A DNA stretch of 7,100 bases, taken from NCBI GenBank assembly GCA_025359705.1, contig JANYFS010000555.1, forward strand, positions 1-7,100, in the 5' to 3' direction. Source of the stretch: Deinococcales bacterium. Lineage in GTDB: Bacteria > Deinococcota > Deinococci > Deinococcales > Deinococcaceae. Made by a program: the position numbers and the translations under genes. Below, in pieces: positions 1-6,527 of this stretch (position 1 is the stretch's first letter; the number at the start of each line of letters is the position of its first letter). A model generated the notes under the pieces. It ran no database searches, was not told the origin of the DNA, and saw nothing but the letters and a program-made list of their open reading frames with translations.

Positions 1-2
1 CC

Positions 3-2435
3 GAAATCCAAGCCCAAATCGCGGTTAATATATTTAATAGGCTAAATTCAAAATTGGATTTAAGCGAGGATGTTAGCTTAGGGATGGCTGAAGGTGTTAT
101 CGGTGATGCAGAACTGACTGAAAAATTTTGGTCTGATGACATTGGCAGTCGTGTTTTATCCTATGAAGACGCATGTAAAATCTTGCAAGACAAAACTGTG
201 TGGCAAGCGGGTTTGGATGCTTACGTTTCGGATTCCGACGGTACAGGCATCGTTCACACCGCGCCTTCCTTTGGCGAGGACGACATGCGCCTGGCAAGGG
301 CTTACAATTGGCCCGTGCTGGTGGGGGTGGATGCCGCAGGCAAGCACCGTTTTGGCCCGTGGACAGGGGTGTTTTTTCGGGATGCCAACAAAGACATCCG
401 CGCCGACCTGAAAGCCAAAGGGGTAATGTGGAAAGACACCAACTTTTTGCACAGCTACCCGCACTGCTGGCGCTGTGGCACGCCCTTGATGTACTACGCC
501 ACCGAGTCGTGGTTTATTCGCAATACCTCGCAAAAAGACCGCCTGATCGAGCTGAACCAAACAATTGATTGGCACCCCGCCCACATCAAAAACGGGCGCT
601 ATGGTGCTTGGCTCGAGAATTTGGTGGATTGGAACCTCAGCCGCAACCGCTTTTGGGGAACCCCTTTGCCGATTTGGGAAAGCGAAGATGGGCAGCGCCA
701 GCATGTGATTACCTCTTACAAGGAACTCAAAGATTTAGCCCTCGAGCCAGAACGGATTGGCGCAGAATTTGACCCGCACCGCCCTTTTATCGACGATATT
801 CAAATCAAGCACCCACAAACAGGAGAGACCCTGACAAGGGTTCCCTACGTGATGGATGTCTGGTACGACTCGGGGGCTATGCCCTTTGCTCAGCACCATT
901 ACCCTTTTGAAAATAAAGAAATCTTTGAAGCCTCGCACCCCGCCGACTTTATTGCCGAGGCCATCGACCAAACACGGGGCTGGTTCAACAGTTTGCACCA
1001 ATTGGGAACGATGGTTTTTGACAAAGTTGCCTACAAAGCGGTGATTTGTCACGGGCATATTTTGGACGAAAAGGGCTTTAAAATGTCCAAGTCCAAGGGT
1101 AATATTGTTGACCCTTGGGAAATGTTCAACCAGTACGGCGCGGATGCGGTGCGTTGGTACATGAGCGTTTCGGCCCCGCCCGAACTGAGCAGGCGTTTTG
1201 GCCCCAATCTGCTCGAGCAGGCGTTTCGGCAATACTTTATGACCCTGTGGAACACCTACAGCTTTTTTGTGATGTATGCCAATCTGGATCAACCCAACCT
1301 CGAGGCGGCCCCGCCCGTGGCCCAGCGCCCCGAAGTAGATCGCTGGTTGATGGCAAAGCTTCAAGCGGTGATTCGCACCGTCACCACCGCGCTCGAGGGC
1401 TATGATCCCACCACTGCGGCTCGAGCCTTGCAAGAATTTGTTCTCGAGGATGTTTCCAATTGGTACGTGCGCCGCAACCGCCGCCGCTTCTGGAAAACCG
1501 ATGCCCCCGATCTCTCGGCTTACGCCACCCTGCACAGTGTTTTGGTCGCCGTTACCCAGCTCTCGGCCCCAATCACCCCCTTTATTTCGGAAGTGCTATA
1601 CCAAAATCTAGTGGTTTCGGTACAGCAAGGCGCACCCCAATCCGTCCACCTCTCGAGCTATCCCGTGGTGGACGCGGCCCTCGAGGATGCCGCGTTGGTT
1701 TCGGAAATGGAAGCAGTGATCAAAGTGGTGGGTTTGGGCCGCGCCATTCGGGGCCAGCAGGGGCTTAAAACCCGCCAACCCTTGCCAAAAGCCTTGCTGC
1801 GGGCCAGAACCGCCGAGCAAACCGCCAGTTTGGGCCGTTTTAGCGAGCAAATCCGCGAAGAGCTGAACGTCAAAGAAATCGTTCTGCTCGAGCAATTTGC
1901 CGAATTGGTGGAGTACACCCTCAAACCCAACCTGCCCGTGGTGGGTAAAAAAGTGGGCAAGCAGGTTCCCCAGCTCAAAAAAGCCCTCGAGCAAGCCGAT
2001 GCCAGCTATGTGGCAAGGATGGTGCGTGAAGACCGTGCCTTTGAAGTAGAGGCCGATGGGTTCCGCTTCGAGCTGCAACCGAACGAGGTTTTGGTGGATG
2101 CCAAATCCCCCGAAGGCTACGCTGCACTCGAGGATTCGGGCTACTTGGTGGCCTTCGACACCACCCTGACCCCTGCCCTCGAGCGGGAAGGTTTGATGCG
2201 CGATTTGGTACGGATGGTTCAAGATGCCCGCAAAAACGCAGGACTCGAGGTTTCAGACAAAATCGATCTGGTTTTGACCCTCGAGGGAGTCTGGCTCGAG
2301 GCGGCGCAAGAATGGGAAATGGTGATTGTGGAAGAAGTTCAAGCGGATACTTTGGTTTATAACGGTGTACTCGAGGGAAGTTTTGCTATCGATATAGAAG
2401 GGGGCAAGCTCGAGCTAAGAAAAGCTTTGCATTAA
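3..2435 (+). CDS. ileS: Isoleucyl-tRNA synthetase, 3' part (5' end outside window)
   Basis: Cytoplasmic class I aminoacyl-tRNA synthetase that charges tRNA-Ile with isoleucine and hydrolyses mischarged valine. The frame is open from base 3, so the start lies upstream; a TTG at 54 is in frame but is not a credible start, because the HIGH-containing N-terminal half (roughly 240 residues) is missing. Numbering from that TTG, I see the editing-domain signature DGTGIVHTAP at 62-71 followed by GEDD, the CWRC zinc pair C138/C141, the ESWFI segment, LSRNRFWGTPLPIW at 195-208, DVWYDSGAMPF, and KMSKS at 343-347 (bases 1080-1094). A helical anticodon-binding region with WYVRRNRRRFW follows, then a long C-terminal extension typical of the IleS2/Thermus type. 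About 60 residues before DGTG match the family poorly and are AT-rich. It stops with TAA and a hairpin follows. Identification is very secure. Confidence 0.97.
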   Translation, partial: EIQAQIAVNIFNRLNSKLDLSEDVSLGMAEGVIGDAELTEKFWSDDIGSRVLSYEDACKILQDKTVWQAGLDAYVSDSDGTGIVHTAPSFGEDDMRLARAYNWPVLVGVDAAGKHRFGPWTGVFFRDANKDIRADLKAKGVMWKDTNFLHSYPHCWRCGTPLMYYATESWFIRNTSQKDRLIELNQTIDWHPAHIKNGRYGAWLENLVDWNLSRNRFWGTPLPIWESEDGQRQHVITSYKELKDLALEPERIGAEFDPHRPFIDDIQIKHPQTGETLTRVPYVMDVWYDSGAMPFAQHHYPFENKEIFEASHPADFIAEAIDQTRGWFNSLHQLGTMVFDKVAYKAVICHGHILDEKGFKMSKSKGNIVDPWEMFNQYGADAVRWYMSVSAPPELSRRFGPNLLEQAFRQYFMTLWNTYSFFVMYANLDQPNLEAAPPVAQRPEVDRWLMAKLQAVIRTVTTALEGYDPTTAARALQEFVLEDVSNWYVRRNRRRFWKTDAPDLSAYATLHSVLVAVTQLSAPITPFISEVLYQNLVVSVQQGAPQSVHLSSYPVVDAALEDAALVSEMEAVIKVVGLGRAIRGQQGLKTRQPLPKALLRARTAEQTASLGRFSEQIREELNVKEIVLLEQFAELVEYTLKPNLPVVGKKVGKQVPQLKKALEQADASYVARMVREDRAFEVEADGFRFELQPNEVLVDAKSPEGYAALEDSGYLVAFDTTLTPALEREGLMRDLVRMVQDARKNAGLEVSDKIDLVLTLEGVWLEAAQEWEMVIVEEVQADTLVYNGVLEGSFAIDIEGGKLELRKALH

Positions 2436-2468
2436 AAATATTTTCAGGTACATCATGATGCGCCCACA

Positions 2469-2511
2469 AACCTAGCTCGAAAGAAGAATTAAATTCGTCT
2501 CGAGCTGGGTT
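2469..2511 (+). terminator. Terminator-like hairpin after ileS
   Basis: AACCTAGCTCGA (2469-2480) pairs with TCGAGCTGGGTT (2500-2511) as a 12-bp stem with one T-G wobble. Inside the loop GAAT/ATTC can form a second short stem. The sequence after the hairpin is CTTTATATG and then a loose T-rich stretch, so the U-tract is weak. It lies 34 bases after the ileS stop and before the P450 gene. The right arm contains a full CTCGAG word and the left arm the one-base variant CTCGAA. Confidence 0.6.
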
Positions 2512-2648
2512 CTTTATATGATTTGGTTTTCATTTAAAATATAGCCAACTCGAGGGGGCAAGGGTGTTTAAACTCAAGATTCCGCTCGAGGGAACCTGTC
2601 ATACTGGAAAAAGTTCTTTCCCAACATTCCAACTTTTGGAGCGCCCTG

Positions 2649-3971
2649 ATGACCACAACAACCACAAACTCCCCCCATCCCATTCCCGTGGCCCCTGGTT
2701 TGCCGCTGATTGGTAGCCTGATTCCGATGATCCGCGATACCGAAGGGTTTCTTGCCGAACAGTACCTTAAACTTGGCCCTTGCTTTCGGATCAAGATCCT
2801 GAACCAAACCCTGATTATTTTGGGTGGCCCCACCGCCGCCGAAGTGATGGCCCAAAATACAGGCGAGGTGGATGCCTGGAAGGTTTGGGAAGGCATTATT
2901 GTTGAGTTTGGGGGCCGCCAAGTGCTGACCATGCTCGAGGGAGCCGATCACCAGAAATACCGTGCGGCGGTTCGCAATGGTATTGCTAAAAGCCGTGTGC
3001 TGGAGCAAATCCCCCTGATTATGGATCTGACTCGAGCGGGGCTGGATCAGGTAGCTGTGGGCGGCACGCTAAAAGTGGTGCCGTTTGCTCAGCGCTTGGT
3101 AGCGGATTGCATTGGCATCCTGACCTTGGGGCGCAAACCTGGCGCACATCTGGCGGATTTTATGACCTACTGGCATACCCAATTGGCAGTGCATTTGGTT
3201 GGTTCTTTGCAACCTTCGGCACTGCGAAAACCTGCCTATCTGAGAGCCAAAAATAACGCTCGAGCCTTTGCCCAAGAGGTTTTGGATCAGGACACCAGGG
3301 GGATGTCCTCGAGTTATGTGGAGGATTTGCGGGCTTTGGTACACAGCAATCCCGAACTGATGAACCACGACGAATTGCTGTTTATGATGCTGCTGCCCTA
3401 TGTGGCGGGTCTGGACACGGTGGTGAATGTGTTTTCGCTGTGCCTCTACGAGCTGTACCAACGCCCCGAAGTGCTAGCTCGAGTGCAGGCCGAGGCGTTG
3501 CCGCTGGTGCAAGCAGGCTTACCCGCCGCACGGTTGCGGGAAATGAAGGTGTTGCACGCTTTGGTCTTGGAAGTGATGCGAATCTACCCCATCGCCAACA
3601 ACCTGCCCCGCCACGCTGCTCGAGACTTCGAGGTGCAGGGTTTCCAGATCAAAAAAGGCGAACGCTTACTGATGTCCTTGTTCACCTCCCAGCGCGACCC
3701 CAAACTTTTCCCAGATCCAGAGCGCTTCGACATTGACCGTTTCCTCGAGCCACGCAACGAACACCGCCAAAAAGGAGCCTTCCAGCCGTATGGCGCGGGC
3801 GCACACACCTGTTTGGGTGCGGGCATGGCGGAAACCTTGCTGGCTACCCTTTTGGCAACGGTGGTCACCCACCATCCCCTCGAGCTATTCCCGAAGCAAT
3901 TTAAAATGAAACCCTTTCACTCGGCTAATTTATCCCCTGATGCACGTCTAACTTTGAAAAGAGTGCAATAA
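2649..3971 (+). CDS. Cytochrome P450
   Basis: Haem-thiolate monooxygenase of 440 residues, a normal length for a soluble bacterial P450, with no membrane anchor. Hallmarks in order are a proline-rich PGLPLIGSL start (16-24), the I-helix oxygen-activation motif AGLDT (253-257), the K-helix E308-x-x-R311, PERF (357-360), and the haem loop YGAGAHTCLG (381-390) with C388 as the iron ligand. The usual Phe at the front of this loop is Tyr381. The start is ATG with GGAG seven bases upstream (2638-2641). The gene is monocistronic as far as visible, and no ferredoxin, flavodoxin or reductase gene is nearby, so electrons must come from elsewhere. Substrate is unknown. P450s of this phylum that I recall include carotenoid hydroxylases (CYP175A1 in Thermus), but nothing here proves that role. 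The gene ends 3 bp from the stop of the opposing tatD. Confidence 0.95.
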   Translation: MTTTTTNSPHPIPVAPGLPLIGSLIPMIRDTEGFLAEQYLKLGPCFRIKILNQTLIILGGPTAAEVMAQNTGEVDAWKVWEGIIVEFGGRQVLTMLEGADHQKYRAAVRNGIAKSRVLEQIPLIMDLTRAGLDQVAVGGTLKVVPFAQRLVADCIGILTLGRKPGAHLADFMTYWHTQLAVHLVGSLQPSALRKPAYLRAKNNARAFAQEVLDQDTRGMSSSYVEDLRALVHSNPELMNHDELLFMMLLPYVAGLDTVVNVFSLCLYELYQRPEVLARVQAEALPLVQAGLPAARLREMKVLHALVLEVMRIYPIANNLPRHAARDFEVQGFQIKKGERLLMSLFTSQRDPKLFPDPERFDIDRFLEPRNEHRQKGAFQPYGAGAHTCLGAGMAETLLATLLATVVTHHPLELFPKQFKMKPFHSANLSPDARLTLKRVQ

Positions 3972-3974
3972 AAA

Positions 3975-4724
3975 TCACAAGCCGTACACCGCTCGAGCAT
4001 TATCGTCGGTGATGTGTTCCATTTCCTCGAAGGTCAGGCCGCGCAACTGAGCCAAGAACTCGAGGGTGTGGCGCACCATGCTGGGGCGGTTTTTCTTGCC
4101 ACGGTGCGGCATCGGGGCCAGAAAAGGGGCATCGGTCTCCACCAGCAAGCGCTCGAGGGGAATCCAGCGAGCGGCTTCTTGAATGGGTAGGGCATTTTTG
4201 TAGGTCAGGTTTCCCGCAAAAGACACATGAAAGCCCAGCTCGAGGGCGTGTTCGATGAGCAGGCGGTGTCCATTGCAGCAGTGCAAGATCCCCTTGGGCC
4301 AGGCGGCGTTGCGAAGCATCTCGGCACACTCGAGGCTGGCGGCTTCGGCATTTTGTTTGTCGCGGGTATGGATGATGATGGGTAGGTTGCGCCTGCGGGC
4401 TTGCTCGAGCTGCCATTCAAAAGCGCCAATCTGTAGATCCCTTGTGGTCAGATCCCAGTAATAATCCAAACCACTTTCACCAATGCCCACTACTTTAGGG
4501 CTGTCCATCAGCCGCTCGAGGGTGGCTCTGGTTTGGGGGCTGTCTTCGGCGGCACTACAGGGGTGTAGGCCCACCGTGGCATAAACGTTGGGGTATGTGG
4601 CACTCAGCTCGAGGCAGGCCACCGCATGTTCAATATCCGCTCCAATGGCGATCAGAGCGGTGAGTAAAGGCGGCTCGAGTTCGGGATGCTCGAGGTAGTC
4701 TAGGTGGCAATGGGTGTCGATCAT
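3975..4724 (-). CDS. tatD: TatD-family metal-dependent hydrolase (DNase)
   Basis: TIM-barrel metallohydrolase of the TatD family; characterised members are 3'-5' exonucleases or DNases acting in DNA repair and quality control. It has 249 residues from the chosen ATG, near the usual 255-265. Metal ligands are visible: H5 and H7 in THCHLD, E83 in GESGLD, H119 in IIHTRD, H148 in ILHCCNG and D198 in ETDAP. The signature LAPMPHRGKKN (202-212) follows. The loop reads HCCNG where HCFSG is commoner. I chose ATG 4724 because the protein then begins MIDTHCHLD like its relatives, and AGGA lies 8 bases upstream. An upstream TTG at 4787 or ATG at 4733 would add 21 or 3 residues without similarity. Nine Leu-Glu pairs are all CTC GAG. 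It is convergent with the P450 gene. Paralogues exist in many genomes, so the symbol denotes the family. Confidence 0.93.
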   Translation of the reverse strand: MIDTHCHLDYLEHPELEPPLLTALIAIGADIEHAVACLELSATYPNVYATVGLHPCSAAEDSPQTRATLERLMDSPKVVGIGESGLDYYWDLTTRDLQIGAFEWQLEQARRRNLPIIIHTRDKQNAEAASLECAEMLRNAAWPKGILHCCNGHRLLIEHALELGFHVSFAGNLTYKNALPIQEAARWIPLERLLVETDAPFLAPMPHRGKKNRPSMVRHTLEFLAQLRGLTFEEMEHITDDNARAVYGL

Positions 4725-4731
4725 GGGGTAC

Positions 4732-4737
4732 ATCCTA
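4732..4737 (-). promoter_or_regulatory. Candidate -10 box for tatD, overlapping its Shine-Dalgarno
   Basis: On the minus strand TAGGAT lies 7 bases before the chosen tatD ATG (4724). This matches the TAnnnT -10 box placed for leaderless transcription in Deinococcus, but the same bases contain AGGA, a plausible ribosome site 8 bases from the ATG. I see no good -35 at 16-18 bases upstream. The ridA terminator just upstream requires tatD to have its own promoter. Confidence 0.3.
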
Positions 4738-4750
4738 AAGTTATTTGTCG

Positions 4751-4771
4751 TCCGTGATCCGTCATCCGTTG
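4751..4771. repeat. Three tandem 7-bp units (TCCGTNR)
   Basis: TCCGTGA, TCCGTCA and TCCGTTG follow each other without spacers, 27 bp upstream of the tatD start. The first five bases are identical in all three units. It looks like a degenerate micro-tandem repeat in the tatD promoter region; no function can be assigned from sequence. Confidence 0.6.
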
Positions 4772-4801
4772 GCAAGACAGCATTCAAGCTCGAGTCAAAC
4801 C

Positions 4802-4834
4802 AAAAAAAATCAGGACAGGCCCACGGCCCATCCC
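4802..4834 (-). terminator. Rho-independent terminator of ridA
   Basis: On the minus strand GGGATGGGCC pairs with GGCCTGTCCT around a GTG loop, giving a 10-bp stem with three G-T wobbles. It is followed by GA and eight consecutive T (plus-strand A run 4802-4809). It starts 56 bases after the ridA stop. This is the best terminator in the window and separates ridA from tatD. Confidence 0.8.
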
Positions 4835-4848
4835 AATGCCCATCCCAA
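4826..4848. repeat. Direct repeat GCCCATCCCAA x2
   Basis: The 11-bp word GCCCATCCCAA occurs at 4826-4836 and 4838-4848, separated by one base (period 12). The left copy overlaps the upstream arm of the ridA terminator, so the repeat may have arisen by duplication of that arm and could offer an alternative pairing partner for the other arm. Confidence 0.65.
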
Positions 4849-4890
4849 GTTCACTCGAGCGGAAAAACGCCTTCCTAAACGAAAAACAAA

Positions 4891-5265
4891 TTACTTAGAA
4901 GCGATAATCTCGATTTCCACCAGCACATCACGGGGCAAACGGGCAACTTGAATGGTGGAGCGGGCGGGGTAGGGTTCGGGCATGTGTTGGCTGTAGACCG
5001 CGTTCATGGCGGCAAAATCGTTCATATCTGCCAAAAACACCGTTGCCTTAATCACTTTGCTCAAGTCGCTGCCTGCGGCTGCCAAAACTGCCTTGATATT
5101 GGCAAAAACCTGCTCGGCTTGGGCGGTGATTTCTTGTTCGACCAAAGACCCGTCTGGGCGCAGTGGGATTTGACCACTGGCAAAAATGAGGTCGCCATAA
5201 GAAACGGCTTGGCTATAGGGGCCAACGGCTGCGGGAGCGTGTTCGGTTGCGATGATGGTTTTCAT
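4891..5265 (-). CDS. ridA: RidA family reactive enamine/imine deaminase
   Basis: Small cytoplasmic protein of 124 residues in the RidA/YjgF/UK114 family. It hydrolyses reactive enamine or imine intermediates, such as 2-aminoacrylate released by threonine and serine dehydratases, and so protects PLP enzymes; family members are trimers with active sites at subunit interfaces. It aligns along its length with E. coli RidA as I recall it. Y17 and G31 sit in GPYSQA and SGQIP, the key arginine is R102 in PARST (E. coli R105), and E117 in VEIEI matches E. coli E120. The start ATG gives the standard N-terminus MKTIIATEHAPAAVGPY. No clear Shine-Dalgarno is present, but TAGAAT lies 9 bases upstream. A strong terminator follows, so it is probably monocistronic. 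It contains no CTCGAG and no Leu-Glu pair. Confidence 0.96.
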   Translation of the reverse strand: MKTIIATEHAPAAVGPYSQAVSYGDLIFASGQIPLRPDGSLVEQEITAQAEQVFANIKAVLAAAGSDLSKVIKATVFLADMNDFAAMNAVYSQHMPEPYPARSTIQVARLPRDVLVEIEIIASK

Positions 5266-5274
5266 ATCTCACGC

Positions 5275-5280
5275 ATTCTA
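5275..5280 (-). promoter_or_regulatory. Candidate -10 box for ridA
   Basis: TAGAAT on the minus strand ends 9 bases before the ridA ATG. Together with the missing Shine-Dalgarno this suggests a very short leader or a leaderless transcript. No convincing -35 is seen; GTGCAA about 20 bases upstream is poor. Confidence 0.3.
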
Positions 5281-5309
5281 GCAAGGTTTTGAGGTGGTTT
5301 TTGCACGCG

Positions 5310-5334
5310 GAATATACCAAACGAATATACCAAA
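5310..5334. repeat. Direct repeat GAATATACCAAA x2 upstream of ridA
   Basis: Two perfect 12-bp copies at 5310-5321 and 5323-5334 have a 13-bp period, 45-69 bases upstream of the ridA start. On the minus strand each copy reads TTTGGTATATTC and so contains TGGTATATT, an extended -10-like string. They could be paired regulator half-sites or alternative -10 elements; the sequence does not decide. Confidence 0.7.
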
Positions 5335-5459
5335 TGGCGTTCCGTTTTGAGAATTTGTCTACAGAATGTTTGGCAGACTCATCCAATCCAAAAAGTATTT
5401 CATTCGTCTGGAACACGTTTTAATGAACCCAATAGTCCTAACGAATAACTCGAGGGATA

Positions 5460-5482
5460 TTTAGAGTAATTTTAGAGTAATT
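5460..5482. repeat. Tandem 11-bp duplication at the 3' end of the PP2C gene
   Basis: TTTAGAGTAATT occurs at 5460-5471 and 5471-5482, sharing one base (period 11). The right copy covers two bases of the phosphatase stop codon (5481-5483), so the duplication is immediately downstream of, and includes part of, the gene end. It probably arose by slippage; it forms no terminator hairpin. Confidence 0.7.
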
Positions 5483-6518
5483 ATTGGGGTGGTTTTTGAC
5501 GTGAGCGCAAATATTGATAACCAATTGCCAGAATAATGATAAAAGCCAAAGGAACCAACTCGTTTTGATATTCAGGCAAGGCAATCACGGCAATCAAAGC
5601 CAACCATAAGAGTATTGGCAAAATACTATACGAAATACGGGTAGTTGTGGGTGCCACAAAAGCGGATTCGCCCAGCAAGTCTCGAGCCAACATCGGGCCA
5701 TCGCCTTGAAAAGCGGGAAGTTCGTAGCTAGGAGATTTTTTGCTGATTGAAACCACCCGAATCAACATGGCAGTGATGTTATCGGGGCCACCTTCGGCAT
5801 TGGCTGCGTCGATCAGATTGCGGGCTTTGCGCTCGAGGGGAAGATTTGCCGCCAAAAATTGAGTCAGACGGTCATCGTCGATCACCCCTGAAAGGCCATC
5901 CGAACAAAGCAAAAACAAATCGCCTTCCTCGAGCTTGACCCCCAACAAATCTACTTTCAGATCTGGACTCGAGCCAAGCGCATTGGAAATCACGCTGCGC
6001 CAACGGTGGTTACGGGCCTCATCTTCGCTGAGCAGGCCACGGCGTTGCTGCTCTGCCACCCAAGAGTGATCCCGGGTGAGCTGTTGCAGTTTTTCACCGC
6101 GCAACAGGTAAATCCTCGAGTCTCCTACGTTGGCAACCAGCGCGTAACCATGATCCACCGCCAAGGTGGTGATGGTGGTTCCCATACCCCGCCGGTCAGG
6201 GCGGCTGGCCTCGTGATAGACCTTTTCGTTGACCCCCTCAAGCGCCCGAACCAAGCGTTTGGGGGTGGATTCTTTGTTCTCGAGGTAGCTTTCTTGGAGC
6301 AGGCGCACCGCCAATTGCGAGGCCACATCTCCCGCATTATGTCCACCCATACCGTCTGCCACTGCAAAAAGCCCACCCTCGGGTAAGGGCAAGGTAATTC
6401 CGCTGTCTTCATTGATCGAACGGGCCTTGCCTACATCGGTAAGCAAAGTCACCTCGAGCAAGGTCGCTGACTTGTTGGCTGGAGCTGAATTTTGGAGAGG
6501 ATTGCTGCTCACAGTCAT
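5481..6518 (-). CDS. PP2C-type Ser/Thr protein phosphatase, membrane anchored
   Basis: Metal-dependent (Mn/Mg) phosphatase of the PPM/PP2C family, 345 residues, which removes phosphate from Ser/Thr and opposes Hanks-type kinases. Motifs in order are VGKARSINED (29-38), FAVADGMGGHNAGD (51-64), GTTITTL (113-119), ANVGDSRIYL (129-138), LTRDHSWV (147-154), LFLLCSDGLSG (201-211) and GGPDNIT (243-249). The metal-binding Asp residues D38, D55, D207 and D246 are all present, so it should be active. After a linker (about 260-295), two hydrophobic segments (about 297-315 and 321-337) and a basic tail QYLRSRQK follow. This predicts a membrane hairpin with the catalytic domain in the cytoplasm. The start ATG has GGCGGAG 12 bases upstream, abutting the stop of the preceding gene, which suggests translational coupling. 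No kinase gene lies in the window and no clear terminator follows. Confidence 0.95.
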   Translation of the reverse strand: MTVSSNPLQNSAPANKSATLLEVTLLTDVGKARSINEDSGITLPLPEGGLFAVADGMGGHNAGDVASQLAVRLLQESYLENKESTPKRLVRALEGVNEKVYHEASRPDRRGMGTTITTLAVDHGYALVANVGDSRIYLLRGEKLQQLTRDHSWVAEQQRRGLLSEDEARNHRWRSVISNALGSSPDLKVDLLGVKLEEGDLFLLCSDGLSGVIDDDRLTQFLAANLPLERKARNLIDAANAEGGPDNITAMLIRVVSISKKSPSYELPAFQGDGPMLARDLLGESAFVAPTTTRISYSILPILLWLALIAVIALPEYQNELVPLAFIIILAIGYQYLRSRQKPPQ

Positions 6519-6527
6519 TAGCCTATA

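Noticed and set aside
54..56. TTG at 54 as the ileS start
   Set aside because: The frame is open further upstream and the protein would lack the HIGH half of the catalytic core; the gene is cut by the window edge.
156..704. Long minus-strand open frame opposite ileS, with similar ones at 735-1535 and 1608-2222
   Set aside because: They are antisense to a gene with unmistakable motifs, share no motif with any family I know, and arise from GC-rich third positions.
2597..2605. TGTCATACT as an extended -10 for the P450 gene
   Set aside because: It matches only 4 of 6 bases in the hexamer and has no -35 at a proper distance; too weak to list as a feature.
2606..2621. Small hairpin GGAAA/TTTCC in the P450 leader
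   Set aside because: A 5-bp stem with a 6-base loop is common by chance and shows no link to a riboswitch or attenuator.
3986..4014. Possible bidirectional terminator between P450 and tatD
   Set aside because: Only a 5-bp CACCG/CGGTG pairing inside the tatD coding end is seen, with no T-tract on either strand.
4725..4787. Longer TatD N-terminus from TTG 4787 or ATG 4733
   Set aside because: The added residues are unlike the family start MIDTHCHLD, cover the 7-bp repeats, and have no suitable ribosome site.
5213..5416. 67-residue minus-strand frame spanning the ridA start
   Set aside because: It overlaps the certain ridA N-terminus in another frame and has low-complexity, unrecognisable sequence.
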